Assembly: GCA_026390695.1 (NCBI GenBank)
Contig: JAPLFL010000092.1
Location: forward strand, 1 to 64,000
DNA: 64,000 nucleotides
Direction of reading: 5' to 3'
Source: Candidatus Kapaibacterium sp.
Lineage (GTDB): Bacteria; Bacteroidota; Ignavibacteria; Kapaibacteriales; UBA2268
The notes under the pieces were generated by a model. It saw only the letters and a program-made list of their open reading frames with translations. It was not told the DNA's origin and searched no databases. The position numbers were made by a program, and so were the translations under genes. Positions within the stretch are counted from its first letter, which is position 1, and the number at the start of each line of letters is the position of its first letter. Shown one piece after another: positions 34,549 to 44,412 of the stretch.

Positions 34549-35526
34549 ATGGTATTTCCAATAACAAGACTCAGAAGATTAAGAAAAAATCCCATCATTC
34601 GAGATTTTATCAGTGAAACATCTTTAAGTTTAAATGACTTAATATTACCTCTATTCGTCTGCCCTGGCAATAATGTTGAGAATCCGATTTCTTCTATGCC
34701 CGGAAATTTTCAATTATCTGTCGATTTATTAGTAGAAGAATGTAAAAAAATAATTGATTGTGGTGTTCGTTCGGTTTTACTTTTTGGCATTCCCGAACAT
34801 AAAGATGAGCATGGATTGGTTGCTTGTCAGGAAAACGGGATTGTTCAACAGGCAATTCGAACGATTAAACAGAATTTTGATAATAAATTACTTATTGTTG
34901 CAGATGTATGCAACTGTGAATATACAAACCACGGCCATTGTGGAACAATAGTCGATGGAGATGTTGATAATGATCTTACAATTGAGACATTAGCTATGCA
35001 ATCCCTTTCGCTTGCCCAGAGTGGTGCCGATGTTATTGCTCCAAGTGATATGATGGACGGTCGTGTTGGTAGAATACGAGAAATTTTAGATGATAACGAT
35101 TTCACTGGCACCCCCATAATGTCATACTCAGCCAAATACGCTTCTGGATTTTACGGTCCATTTCGGGAAGCAGCAGAATCAGCACCCAAATTTGGTGATA
35201 GAAGAAGCTACCAGATGAATTCATCTAATTCAGACGAAGCCATGCGCGAAATCGCTCTGGATATTCAGGAAGGAGCAGATATTATTATGGTTAAACCGGC
35301 TATGAGTTATCTTGATATTATTTACCGTGCAAAACATGAATTTAATATTCCAGTTGCAGCTTATAATGTAAGTGGTGAATTTTCAATGGTCAAAGCTGCC
35401 GCTGCTAATGGATGGATTGATGAAGAAAGAATTATGATGGAAGTAGCAACTTCAATAAAAAGAGCAGGAGCTGATATTATTATAACATATTTTGCAAAAG
35501 AAATTGCAGCAGTATTAAATAGGTAG
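34549..35526 (+). CDS. hemB: Porphobilinogen synthase (delta-aminolevulinic acid dehydratase), zinc type
   Basis: It condenses two ALA molecules into porphobilinogen. The 325-aa sequence has the zinc cysteine triad in DVCNCEYTNHGHCG (C121, C123, C131), the allosteric/active-site region APSDMMDGRVGRIRE, the first lysine in SYSAKYASGFYGPFR and the Schiff-base lysine in MVKPAMSYLDI. The three cysteines make it a zinc-dependent enzyme, unlike magnesium-type HemB with aspartates there. AGGA lies about 5 bases upstream of the ATG. hemL starts 3 bases after the stop. Confidence 0.96.
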   Translation: MVFPITRLRRLRKNPIIRDFISETSLSLNDLILPLFVCPGNNVENPISSMPGNFQLSVDLLVEECKKIIDCGVRSVLLFGIPEHKDEHGLVACQENGIVQQAIRTIKQNFDNKLLIVADVCNCEYTNHGHCGTIVDGDVDNDLTIETLAMQSLSLAQSGADVIAPSDMMDGRVGRIREILDDNDFTGTPIMSYSAKYASGFYGPFREAAESAPKFGDRRSYQMNSSNSDEAMREIALDIQEGADIIMVKPAMSYLDIIYRAKHEFNIPVAAYNVSGEFSMVKAAAANGWIDEERIMMEVATSIKRAGADIIITYFAKEIAAVLNR

Positions 35527-35529
35527 AAA

Positions 35530-36828
35530 ATGAAATTAGATAAAAGTATTTTAGAATATAAAAGAGCTTGTGAAATTATTCCAGGTGGAGTAAATTCACC
35601 TGTACGTGCTTTTAAAAGTGTGGGTATGAATCCGCTTCTAATCAGTCACGCTAAAGGTTCAAAAATTTATGACATTGACGGTAATGAGTTCATTGATTTC
35701 GTATGTTCATGGGGACCAATGATTTTAGGGCATGCTTACGAACCGATTATAAATGCTATCAATATAGCGGCTATCAGAGGTACAAGTTATGGTGCTCCTA
35801 CATTAGCCGAATCCGAAATTGCCGAATTGATAATCTCTATGGTTCCTTCTATCGAAATGGTGAGGATGGTTAATTCCGGAACTGAAGCAACTATGAGTGC
35901 AATTCGCCTTGCTCGTGGTTTCACTGGGAGGAATAAACTTGTAAAATTTGCCGGATGTTATCATGGTCATGCTGATAGTTTTTTAATTAAAGCAGGTTCA
36001 GGAGCAATTACTCTTGGTTTGCCAGATAGTCCGGGAGTAACACCAAGTATTGCCGGTGATACTCTAATTGCTGAATATAACAATCTTGCATCAGTTGAAC
36101 AATTATTTGATGCAGCTCCAAATGAGATTGCTGCAATAATCGTTGAACCAGTTGCAGGAAATATGGGTGTAGTTCCTCCGGTTGATGGGTTTCTTGAAGG
36201 TTTAAGAGCTATTTGTGACAAATATAATGCCCTTCTAATATTCGATGAAGTAATAACGGGATTCAGGCTTTCAGCAGGTGGAGCTCAGGAATATTACAAT
36301 GTAATGCCAGATATTACTACACTGGGTAAAATTATTGGTGGCGGACTTCCCGTCGGAGCTTACGGCGGAAAAAAAGAAATAATGAATATGCTTGCCCCAG
36401 TTGGGCCAATTTATCAGGCAGGTACTTTATCTGGAAATCCACTTGCTATGGCTGCGGGAATCGTTATGTTAAGGACATTGAACGACAATCCTTCAATCTA
36501 TAAAGATTTAAACAGAAAAGCAGAAAAACTTGAAAAAGGGTTAAAGGTAAATCTGGAGATAACTGGAGTTAAAGCTATTATCAATAGAGTTGGTTCAATG
36601 ATGACTATATTTTTCACTGAATCTGAAAAGATTGAATCTTTCGATCAAGCTATGACTTCCAATAAATCCTTTTATTCCAAGTATTTTACACTGTCACTTG
36701 AAAGTGGAATATATCTTGCTCCTTCTCAATTCGAAGCTGCTTTTATTTCCAATGTTCATAGTGAAGTGGATATTAAAAGAACTATTGATGCCAGTTTAAT
36801 GGCAATGGAAATAATGAAACAGAATTAA
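35530..36828 (+). CDS. hemL: Glutamate-1-semialdehyde 2,1-aminomutase
   Basis: It converts glutamate-1-semialdehyde to ALA, completing the C5 entry with HemA. The 432-aa protein is a PLP enzyme with [14 protein letters not shown] near the N-terminus, [20 protein letters not shown], the gating/substrate segment [25 protein letters not shown] with the PLP aspartate, and the PLP lysine in [18 protein letters not shown]. The start is 3 bases from the hemB stop, so co-translation is likely. About 100 bases separate it from hemE. Confidence 0.96.
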   Translation: MKLDKSILEYKRACEIIPGGVNSPVRAFKSVGMNPLLISHAKGSKIYDIDGNEFIDFVCSWGPMILGHAYEPIINAINIAAIRGTSYGAPTLAESEIAELIISMVPSIEMVRMVNSGTEATMSAIRLARGFTGRNKLVKFAGCYHGHADSFLIKAGSGAITLGLPDSPGVTPSIAGDTLIAEYNNLASVEQLFDAAPNEIAAIIVEPVAGNMGVVPPVDGFLEGLRAICDKYNALLIFDEVITGFRLSAGGAQEYYNVMPDITTLGKIIGGGLPVGAYGGKKEIMNMLAPVGPIYQAGTLSGNPLAMAAGIVMLRTLNDNPSIYKDLNRKAEKLEKGLKVNLEITGVKAIINRVGSMMTIFFTESEKIESFDQAMTSNKSFYSKYFTLSLESGIYLAPSQFEAAFISNVHSEVDIKRTIDASLMAMEIMKQN

Positions 36829-36926
36829 ACAAATGAAACAAATTAACCACGAATTTGATATAATAAATATCAAGTTTTCGATAATTGAAATGGTTAATAT
36901 GTTTCAAAAATAAACTTATTAACTAA

Positions 36927-37976
36927 ATGAACAAACAAATGACAAATAATTTATTTAAAGACACGCTATCTGGTATAAAAAGAGAAAGACCACCAGTTTG
37001 GTTTATGCGCCAAGCCGGACGGGTACTTCCAGCATATTTAAAACTACGTGAAAAATACAGTTTCCATGAATTAATGAGAACTCCTGAATTATGCTGCGAA
37101 GTAACTCTTCAACCAGTTGATGAACTTGGTGTGGATGCTGCCATCCTGTTTTCTGATATTTTAGTAATTCCAGAAGCATTGGGAATGAAGTTAAATTTTA
37201 CAGACAAAGGCCCTGTATTTGTCAATCCATTAAAAAATATAGAAAATCCATCTATTACTCTTCAGGCAGATTCTTCAAAATTGAATTACATATACGATGC
37301 ACTTGACATTATCAAACAGAAAAAATCTCAGGATGTCGGTTTGATCGGATTTTGCGGTTCACCATTTACAACTTTTTGTTATATGGTAGAAGGATCAAGC
37401 GCTAAACATGATTTCGCGAATGCAATAAGATTACTATATGAAAACAAAGAGGAATCGTTTAAAATTCTCGATAAAATTACAGATTTGTCAATTGAATATG
37501 CTAAATCTCAAGTTAATCACGGAGTTGATTGTTTCCAGTTATTTGAAACACATGCCGGATTAATTCCATCTGAATTATATATAGAAATGATTCTTCCATC
37601 TGTTAAAAGAATTTCTCAGGCTGTACGAAGTCTAAACACTCCATTTATTTATTTTCCCAAGGGCTTAGGGCTTGCTATTGCACAAATTAATTTTGATATT
37701 GCTGATTTTGTCGGTATTGATTGGCAATATTCTATTTCTGAAACACGAAATATTATTGATCCCAAAGTTGGAGTTCAGGGAAATATGGATATGAGAATTT
37801 TATCAATAGACAATAAATTTATTATAAATAAAGAACTTGATAAATTTATTCCTTTTGGAAGAGCTAATTCAAATTGGATATTTAACACTGGTCATGGTTT
37901 AATGCCTGATAATAAACTGGAAAATGTCAAGTATGTAGTTGAAAGAATAAAAAGTATTGACTGGCAAAGAGGTTAA
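36927..37976 (+). CDS. hemE: Uroporphyrinogen decarboxylase
   Basis: It decarboxylates uroporphyrinogen III to coproporphyrinogen III. The 349-aa sequence contains the first signature RPPVWFMRQAGRVLPAY (with the substrate-binding arginines), AILFSDILVIPEALGM with the catalytic aspartate, and GFCGSPFTTFCYMVEG. The FETHAG motif and the C-terminal FNTGHGLMPDN motif (usual NLGHGI) follow. Either ATG at 36927 or 36939 could be used. One base separates its stop from hemN, so the two are translationally coupled. Confidence 0.95.
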   Translation: MNKQMTNNLFKDTLSGIKRERPPVWFMRQAGRVLPAYLKLREKYSFHELMRTPELCCEVTLQPVDELGVDAAILFSDILVIPEALGMKLNFTDKGPVFVNPLKNIENPSITLQADSSKLNYIYDALDIIKQKKSQDVGLIGFCGSPFTTFCYMVEGSSAKHDFANAIRLLYENKEESFKILDKITDLSIEYAKSQVNHGVDCFQLFETHAGLIPSELYIEMILPSVKRISQAVRSLNTPFIYFPKGLGLAIAQINFDIADFVGIDWQYSISETRNIIDPKVGVQGNMDMRILSIDNKFIINKELDKFIPFGRANSNWIFNTGHGLMPDNKLENVKYVVERIKSIDWQRG

Positions 37977-37977
37977 G

Positions 37978-39357
37978 ATGAAAATAGATCAGTATCTTTT
38001 AGACAAATATAATGCACCTGTTCCTCGTTATACAAGTTATCCTCCGGCTAACCATTTTTCAGATAAGTTTACTTCTTCTGATTATGAAACAGCAATTATT
38101 GAATCAAATGAATTAAATCCTCAAAATGTTTCTATATACGTACATATACCTTTTTGCAAGAAATTGTGTTTTTATTGTGGATGCAATAAAATATCAATGC
38201 ACAATGATGAAATGATCAAAAAGTATATTGAAACCCTTAAAATTGAATTACATAAAGTTTTAAAGTTAATAAATCCGTATCGTTTGTTGTCACAGATCCA
38301 TTATGGTGGCGGTACTCCGAATGCAATTGATTCCAAATACTTAGGTGAAATTAATTCAATTATTTTCAGTTATTTAAAAACAATTGAGTCTCCTGAAATA
38401 GCAATCGAATGTAATCCTGCATACTTAGATTTTCAGTATATCAAAGACTTAACTGATGCAGGTTTTAATCGGTTCAGTATTGGAATTCAGGATTTTAACA
38501 TTGAAGTTTTAAAAACGGTAAATCGCTCTATTCCTGAACTGCCAGTTAAAGAAATAATTAATATTATCAAAGACTTGAATCCAAATGCTGTTATTAACTT
38601 TGATTTTATATATGGTTTACCCGGTCAGAATTCTCAGAGTTTCGCCAAATCAATAGATGAGGCAATTTCATATAATCCTGATAGAATAGTTACATTTTCT
38701 TATGCTCATTTACCTACTGTATTTAAAGCTCAATACGCTCTTGAAAAAGCAGGACTACCTTCTCCTGAAGAAAAAATTGAAATGTATCAGAATACAAATA
38801 TTCAGTTGAAAGAAAATGGGTATATGCCGGTTGGTATGGATCATTATGTTCGTGAAGATGATGAACTCTATCAAGCATTTAAAAATAATTTACTGCATCG
38901 TAATTTTCAGGGTTATTGCACACGTCGCACTACCGGTCAGGTCTATGCTTTTGGTATATCATCAATTAGCCAGTTTGAAACTTCATATTTTCAGACTACA
39001 AAATCAATTGAGAGCTATATTGAAACCATAAATAAAGATTCATTTCCAGTTGAAAAAGGTTATCGTCTTAATAATAATGAAATAATTGTTCGAGAAGTAA
39101 TTGAAGAGCTTATGTGCAATAAAAAGATCGACTTAACTGCTATTGCCCTAAATTTTGATATAAGTTTAGATAAATTAAAAAGTCATTTAAATTTTGATGA
39201 ATCCAGCTTGCAGAATTTTATTCGGGATGGAATAATCAATTATTCAAACAATATTATTGAAATTTCGGAAATGGGAATTCTATTTATACGTAACGTAGCT
39301 GCATCACTCGATCCTGTTTATAAAAATAAAGTTATGAATTATTCGAAAGCTGTTTAA
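37978..39357 (+). CDS. hemN: Oxygen-independent coproporphyrinogen III oxidase (radical SAM)
   Basis: It oxidatively decarboxylates coproporphyrinogen III to protoporphyrinogen IX without oxygen. The radical-SAM cluster motif is in YVHIPFCKKLCFYCGC (CxxxCxxC plus the extra HemN cysteine). HYGGGTPNAI, NRFSIGIQDF and the C-terminal GMDHYVREDDEL and GYCTRRTTGQVYAFGISSIS segments are of true HemN rather than HemW type. I use the ATG at 37978, preceded by AGAGG; the track start at 37957 is a TTG inside hemE. The stop overlaps the hemY start by one base. Confidence 0.95.
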   Translation: MKIDQYLLDKYNAPVPRYTSYPPANHFSDKFTSSDYETAIIESNELNPQNVSIYVHIPFCKKLCFYCGCNKISMHNDEMIKKYIETLKIELHKVLKLINPYRLLSQIHYGGGTPNAIDSKYLGEINSIIFSYLKTIESPEIAIECNPAYLDFQYIKDLTDAGFNRFSIGIQDFNIEVLKTVNRSIPELPVKEIINIIKDLNPNAVINFDFIYGLPGQNSQSFAKSIDEAISYNPDRIVTFSYAHLPTVFKAQYALEKAGLPSPEEKIEMYQNTNIQLKENGYMPVGMDHYVREDDELYQAFKNNLLHRNFQGYCTRRTTGQVYAFGISSISQFETSYFQTTKSIESYIETINKDSFPVEKGYRLNNNEIIVREVIEELMCNKKIDLTAIALNFDISLDKLKSHLNFDESSLQNFIRDGIINYSNNIIEISEMGILFIRNVAASLDPVYKNKVMNYSKAV

Positions 39358-40724
39358 TGCCGATAGAAATCAACACTGAATTTGTCATTATTGGTGCAGG
39401 ATTAACCGGTCTTTCATGTGCTCATTTCTTGAAAAAGGCAGGTAAAACTGTTGTGCTGATTGAAAAAAACAATCGGGTCGGCGGAGTAATCAACACTATT
39501 TTCGAAGAGGGCTTTGTTTTCGAGACAGGTCCAAATTCCGGAGTGATTGCTCATCCTGAAGTATTTACATTATTTGATGATTTAAGAGAATCCTCACAGC
39601 TCGAAACAGCAAGAAAAGAATCAAAACGACGTTTGATCTGGAAGAATAAAAAATGGGAAGCTCTGCCTTCAGGGCTAATTTCTGCAATTCATACACCACT
39701 TTTTTCTCTAAAAGATAAATTTCGTATTTTAGGTGAACCTTTCAGGGCAAAAGGAACAGATCCTGATGAATCTGTTGCAGATTTAGTTCTCCGCCGACTT
39801 GGGAAAAGTTTTTTAAATTATGCTGTTGACCCATTTATTTCTGGTATTTATGCCGGCAATCCTGCTAATATAACCACTCGCTTTGCTTTGCCGAAATTGT
39901 ATGAATTAGAACAAAATTATGGCAGCTTTATAAAAGGATCATTTAAGAAAAAGCCTGTTAAACTTGCTGACGGCGAGAAAAAAGCAACTCGTGAAGTATT
40001 TTCTGCAAATGGCGGATTACTTAATATTATTAGTAGTTTAGAGAATTCTATTAACAAAAATAATATATTTTTGAATTCAGCTAATATTCATATAAATAAT
40101 ATAAATGGGGAATTTATTTCATCTTTCTCTCAATTTAATGAAGAAGTTGTTATCAAATCAAGAAAAGTTATTACTACAATTGGAGGATATGCACTTCCAG
40201 ATATTTTATCTTTTATTGAAAAGAAAGAATTAAAGCCAATAACCGATCTTGAATATGCAAAAGTCGTTCAAGTTGCTCTCGGATTTAAAAATTGGCAAGG
40301 CATTGAATTAAATGCTTTTGGCGGACTTGTTCCATCGATTGAAAATCGAAAAATTCTTGGAGTATTGTTCTGTTCTTCCATTTTCACTGGCAGATCGCCA
40401 ATTGGAGGAGCTTTACTTTCGGTATTTATTGGTGGTATGAGAAATCCACAAGCTATTAACTTGAGTGATGATGAAATACAATCATTGGTTTTGTCAGAAT
40501 TATCTGAAATGTGTGGACTTAAAAATCCTAAACCGGATTTAATCAGGATATTTCGTTACCCAAATGCAATTCCACAATACTCTGCTTCAACCGGTGCCAG
40601 GCTTGCAAAAATAAAAGAACTTGAAACTAAATTTCCCGGGCTGATTTTAGCAGGTAATATCCGAGATGGTATCGGTATGGCTGACAGAATAAAACAAGGA
40701 AAAAAGATTGCGGAATTATTTTAA
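39357..40724 (+). CDS. hemY: Protoporphyrinogen oxidase, FAD- and oxygen-dependent type
   Basis: It oxidises protoporphyrinogen IX to protoporphyrin IX (also named hemG in unified nomenclature). The 455-aa flavoprotein begins with the dinucleotide-binding VIIGAGLTGLSCAHFLKKAGK and RVGGVI. It then has FETGPNSGVIAHPEV, PFISGIYAGNPANI and the C-terminal FAD segment LAGNIRDGIGMADRI, all typical of PPOX/HemY. Its ATG overlaps the hemN TAA (taatg). This combination is an oxygen-independent HemN followed by a HemY whose electron acceptor is normally oxygen. Confidence 0.93.
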   Translation: MPIEINTEFVIIGAGLTGLSCAHFLKKAGKTVVLIEKNNRVGGVINTIFEEGFVFETGPNSGVIAHPEVFTLFDDLRESSQLETARKESKRRLIWKNKKWEALPSGLISAIHTPLFSLKDKFRILGEPFRAKGTDPDESVADLVLRRLGKSFLNYAVDPFISGIYAGNPANITTRFALPKLYELEQNYGSFIKGSFKKKPVKLADGEKKATREVFSANGGLLNIISSLENSINKNNIFLNSANIHINNINGEFISSFSQFNEEVVIKSRKVITTIGGYALPDILSFIEKKELKPITDLEYAKVVQVALGFKNWQGIELNAFGGLVPSIENRKILGVLFCSSIFTGRSPIGGALLSVFIGGMRNPQAINLSDDEIQSLVLSELSEMCGLKNPKPDLIRIFRYPNAIPQYSASTGARLAKIKELETKFPGLILAGNIRDGIGMADRIKQGKKIAELF

Positions 40725-40771
40725 TAAACACCCCCTAACCCGCTCTTTTTAATGTGGAAATTTGAATTAAA

Positions 40772-41791
40772 ATGCAAAAAAAAGCAGTTATATTAATTAA
40801 TACCGGTTCACCTGATTCATTCCAAATCCGTGATGTTAGGTGCTACTTGTCCCAATTTCTTAATGATAAACGTGTCATTAATTTGCCGTATATTCTTCGT
40901 AAATTCATAGTAAATCTCATCATTGTTCCTTTTCGTGCTCCAAAATCTGCTGTTAAATATAAACAAATCTGGACAAAAAACGGTTCTCCCCTCATCGTTC
41001 ATACTCAGAACTTAGTCAATAAACTACAAAAAAAGATTGATGATGACACAACTGTATTTTTTGCAATGAGATATGGCAATCCATCAATTAAATCTGTTCT
41101 TTCTAAAATCAAGGAATCAGATTTTGAACACCTTACGATTCTTCCTCTTTTCCCACAATATGCTTCATCTACTACCGGTTCGATTTACGAATATATTTTC
41201 AATTCGATTAAAGATTGGAATACATTTCCTTCGATCAATTTTATAAATCAATTTTATGATAATCCCCAATTTATCAATGCTTTCGTTAATCGAATCAAAT
41301 CTTATCAACCAGAGAAATTCGAGCATATAATTTTTTCTTTTCACGGATTGCCTCTTAGTCATTTAGACAATGTTCATCCTAAAATTCCAAATAAAATCTG
41401 CAATTGCAAAAAAATGATGCCAATCACAGGACATGGAAAATTTTGCTATAAAGCATGCTGCTATGAAATGAGCAGATTGTTGGCTAAATCATTAAATCTC
41501 AATCATGATCAATTTACGATTTCTTTTCAATCCCGTATGACAAAAAATTGGATTTCCCCTTTTACTGATGAAATTATTGCAAGCAAAGCTAAAGCCGGTG
41601 TCAAAAATATTCTTGTAGTAGCCGGTTCATTCGTTGCCGATTGCCTTGAAACAACTCTCGAACTTGGTGTTGAATATTCAGCAATATTCAAAACAAATGG
41701 AGGCGAAAATCTACAATTAGTTGAAAGCCTTAATGATTCCGACGATTGGGTTAATGCCCTTATTGCAATTATTCATGATGAAATCGTTTAA
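40772..41791 (+). CDS. hemH: Ferrochelatase
   Basis: It inserts Fe2+ into protoporphyrin IX to make protoheme, the last step of the cluster. The 339-aa sequence opens with AVILINTGSPDSFQI and contains YKQIWTKNGSPL, LPLFPQYASSTTGS, the catalytic histidine in FSFHGLPLSHL and FQSRMTKNWISPFTDEII. The acid-rich VAGSFVADCLETTLELG motif (usual PGFVxDCLET) follows. The CNCKK and CYKACCYEM cysteines could bind an iron-sulfur cluster, as in some ferrochelatases. Its 3-prime end overlaps, by 23 bases, the end of the convergent helical-family gene. Confidence 0.95.
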   Translation: MQKKAVILINTGSPDSFQIRDVRCYLSQFLNDKRVINLPYILRKFIVNLIIVPFRAPKSAVKYKQIWTKNGSPLIVHTQNLVNKLQKKIDDDTTVFFAMRYGNPSIKSVLSKIKESDFEHLTILPLFPQYASSTTGSIYEYIFNSIKDWNTFPSINFINQFYDNPQFINAFVNRIKSYQPEKFEHIIFSFHGLPLSHLDNVHPKIPNKICNCKKMMPITGHGKFCYKACCYEMSRLLAKSLNLNHDQFTISFQSRMTKNWISPFTDEIIASKAKAGVKNILVVAGSFVADCLETTLELGVEYSAIFKTNGGENLQLVESLNDSDDWVNALIAIIHDEIV

Positions 41792-42437
41792 TTCTCTCCG
41801 AAATCAAATAATTCCTATACTTGGCATCATTTACATCATCCCAGATTATTTTCCCGATCTCGCAATAACTGCTCACCAGCTCATACAATTCATTTCCCTT
41901 CGTAATCCGTTCCCGTGTCTTGAGTTCCCGTTGTTCGTTGGAAGTTGAATTCGCGTATAAAGCCTCTTCAAACAATTGTGTCTCATCCAACAAATCATCA
42001 ATCATCCCGCTGGTCAGTCCTATCGAGCTGAGTTCAGCAAGATAATCCGTTGCTGTTTTTACTGCCAATCTGCATTTACTCAGAAATACCAAGTCACTTT
42101 CCTTTAACACAAAACTTGTATCAAATTTCTTGACCTGAGGCGAACCGACACCCCATTTTATCTTTGCTAACACTACTATCTCTTTTAATTTCAATGTACA
42201 CGAACTCCGCCGAGTTTGTTTAATCTCCATTGCTAATTGACAATCGGCAAAATAATAAGCATCCGACGGAAAAACCTCGAAAGCATTTCCAAGCGCTTCC
42301 ATTTCGGTTACCATCGTAGCTGTTACACCTCGAGCCGTAAATTCAGTTTGATCAGACATCATAGTTTTGACAAGATTACTGGTTAACATGCAAAGTTCTG
42401 CATCGGTAAATTGATAAGTTCTTTTTGATGAAATCAT
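41769..42437 (-). CDS. Array-associated helical family protein, copy without FN3 domain
   Basis: The 222-aa protein has no signal peptide and looks largely alpha-helical. It aligns over its full length with the N-terminal 210 residues of the 61380 gene: DAELCMLTSNLVKTM, DQTEFTARGVTATMVTEME, GNAFEVFP, CTLKLKEIVVLAKIKWG, QVKKFD, RITKGNELYELVSSYCEIG. The paralogue continues into a fibronectin type III domain, whereas this copy stops at that boundary. Its last residues (ISERIKRFHHE) are read from the antisense of the hemH 3-prime end. It may therefore be naturally short or truncated by joining to hemH. A 21-bp array lies about 115 bases upstream. I do not recognise the family, and its function is unknown. 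Confidence 0.75.
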   Translation of the reverse strand: MISSKRTYQFTDAELCMLTSNLVKTMMSDQTEFTARGVTATMVTEMEALGNAFEVFPSDAYYFADCQLAMEIKQTRRSSCTLKLKEIVVLAKIKWGVGSPQVKKFDTSFVLKESDLVFLSKCRLAVKTATDYLAELSSIGLTSGMIDDLLDETQLFEEALYANSTSNEQRELKTRERITKGNELYELVSSYCEIGKIIWDDVNDAKYRNYLISERIKRFHHE

Positions 42438-42551
42438 GGGAATTTTTTTTGATTAATGGTGAATTATTTAAAATTATTATTTTTCTTGAGAAAGTTTAAG
42501 AAATATTTCGATAAAAATATATACAAAAATAATTATATATACTTTTACATT

Positions 42552-42808
42552 ACTTAGATGCACTTTGGAATTACTTAGATACACTTATGAATAACTTTGA
42601 TAAACTTTTGAAATTAATTGCAACACTTTTTTTATATAACAAAAGCATAACGTACTATGACGAAAGCATAACGTACTATGACGAAAGTATAGCGTACTAT
42701 GACGAAAGTGTAGCGTACTATGACGAGTTTGTAGCGTACTATGACAAAAGTGTAGCGTACTATGACGAGTTTGTAGCGTACAAGGGCGAGTTTGTAGTGC
42801 ACTATAAC
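42552..42808. repeat. 21-bp tandem array, about four degenerate units then eight inverted units
   Basis: Left units (type acttagatgcactttggaat plus one base) run from 42552 in 21-bp steps to about 42635. From 42641 eight units of type gaaagtgtagcgtactatga plus c run to 42808 in the opposite sense (core CACTTT versus AAAGTG). The right half can be read as heptapeptides (YYDESVA) on the plus strand, but the substitutions between units do not look specifically synonymous. Array cores resemble those at 12.6 kb. It lies upstream of the helical-family gene. Confidence 0.88.
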
Positions 42809-42924
42809 TAAAGTTCAGCTAAGAAATTCAAATCATATTTTATAATAAATATTTTTACAAAGAACGAATTCAAAATACAAATATAAAAAATAATAATCAA
42901 TTTGTCAAATAATTTTTAAAGGTG

Positions 42925-42981
42925 GTTCTAAAAACTGTCATTCTTGCATTCGCAGGAATGGCAATATTGAGTTTTTAGAAC
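42925..42981. repeat. REP-like hairpin nested inside a longer inverted repeat
   Basis: Outer arms gttctaaaaact (42925-42936) and agtttttagaac (42970-42981) are perfect reverse complements. They enclose a REP-like palindrome cattcttgcattcgcaggaatg. The design matches the element at 4691-4833 but with different outer arms. The remaining part of the 42438-43204 gap, apart from the 21-bp array, has a TATATTTG box at 43184-43191 close to the ruvB start and nothing else recognisable. Confidence 0.75.
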
Positions 42982-43204
42982 TTCCATTAATTATAAGTCG
43001 ATCATGCGATTTTCATGATTATTAGGAATGTGAGTTTATTTTCTTCCTAATCATGGCAATCATATCAATCCCAAAAAACCAGTTCAAACATCCATAAACC
43101 TCGGGCTGGATTTTATCAGGTCTAAAAACTTTAAAATGCGTATAACTTGGGATGAAGACACCGCAAATTTCAAACTAATTCCCTATATTTGTATTTTATG
43201 ACTA

Positions 43205-44257
43205 ATGGCAACGAAACAGATGGGTAAATCAAATCAGCGACAAAGTGAGGTCAGTTCAACAGATAAAACGAAATTTGACGAACTGGATTCGCAGCTCAGA
43301 CCGATAAAATTCGAGGAATTCACCGGACAAAAGAAAATTGTTGATAATCTGAAAATATTTATTCAGGCAGCAAAACACCGTGGAGAAGCGCTTGACCACG
43401 TGCTTCTGACAGGGCCGCCGGGTCTGGGAAAAACAACTTTGAGTTATATAATAGCTAAGGAAATGGGCTCAGCGCTGAAAATCACGTCAGGGCCGGTGCT
43501 TGAGAAGCCGGGAGATTTGGCAGGACTGCTCACAAATCTTGAGGAAGGCGATGTTTTGTTTATCGATGAAATCCACCGCCTATCCCCTATTGTTGAGGAA
43601 TATTTATATTCTGCAATGGAGGAATACCGCCTTGATATTATGATTGATTCGGGGCCATCAGCGCGGACAATTCAACTTTCGATACCAAAATTTACCTTAA
43701 TCGGTGCAACGACCCGTGCAGGATTGCTCACAGCGCCGCTTCGTTCGCGATTTGGCGTTACCAACAGATTAGATTATTATAGCGCTGAAGATTTAACATT
43801 AGTCGTAAAACGCAGTGCACATATATTGGAAGCCCCGATTGATGAAGAAGCTGCTTATGAGATTGCATCTCGTTCGCGGGGTACTCCGCGTATCTCAAAC
43901 CGACTATTGCGCCGAACGAGAGATTTTGCTCAGGTAAAAGGTAAAGGTACAATAACCATGGACATAGCTAAAATGGCATTGGAGGCACTTGAGGTGGATG
44001 CTTATGGTTTGGACGATATGGATAAGAGAATCATGCTATCTATTATTGAAAAATATGCAGGTGGACCGGTAGGAGTGGGAACTATAGCCGTTGCAGTTGG
44101 TGAAGAATCTGGTACAATAGAAGAAGTTTACGAGCCATTTTTAATACAATTAGGATTTATTCAGCGGACACAACGCGGAAGAATAGCTACTGATCTGGCT
44201 TACAAGTATTTTAATTTTAACCGTTCAAAAAATATTGATGGGTTGTTTGATAGTTAA
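43205..44257 (+). CDS. ruvB: Holliday junction branch migration ATPase
   Basis: RuvB is the hexameric AAA+ motor that drives RuvA-bound Holliday junctions during recombination and repair. The 350-aa sequence has [18 protein letters not shown], Walker [10 protein letters not shown], Walker [12 protein letters not shown], the sensor [17 protein letters not shown] with the arginine finger, and the C-terminal winged helix ([17 protein letters not shown]). An N-terminal extension of about 25 polar residues precedes the conserved region, so a slightly later start is possible. ruvA and ruvC are not in the window, so the gene stands apart from a ruvAB operon. Confidence 0.97.
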   Translation: MATKQMGKSNQRQSEVSSTDKTKFDELDSQLRPIKFEEFTGQKKIVDNLKIFIQAAKHRGEALDHVLLTGPPGLGKTTLSYIIAKEMGSALKITSGPVLEKPGDLAGLLTNLEEGDVLFIDEIHRLSPIVEEYLYSAMEEYRLDIMIDSGPSARTIQLSIPKFTLIGATTRAGLLTAPLRSRFGVTNRLDYYSAEDLTLVVKRSAHILEAPIDEEAAYEIASRSRGTPRISNRLLRRTRDFAQVKGKGTITMDIAKMALEALEVDAYGLDDMDKRIMLSIIEKYAGGPVGVGTIAVAVGEESGTIEEVYEPFLIQLGFIQRTQRGRIATDLAYKYFNFNRSKNIDGLFDS

Positions 44258-44412
44258 AATTTTTATCGTAATTTGAATTTCCCAAATGAATTAAATTGAT
44301 TTTTCTGATATAAAGACTAATTTTAATATTAGCCTTTATAGATTGTAAACAAAGTCAAATCAAGCTTTTGCAAAAGCAATTGTAGAAACAATTAAAAAAG
44401 TCTGGGATTTAG

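Noticed and set aside
42587-42811. Track ORF encoding YYDESVA heptapeptides as a real gene
   Set aside because: A 21-bp repeat leaves frames open automatically. Similar open frames occur on different strands at different arrays and there is no consistent start signal. Kept only as one hypothesis.
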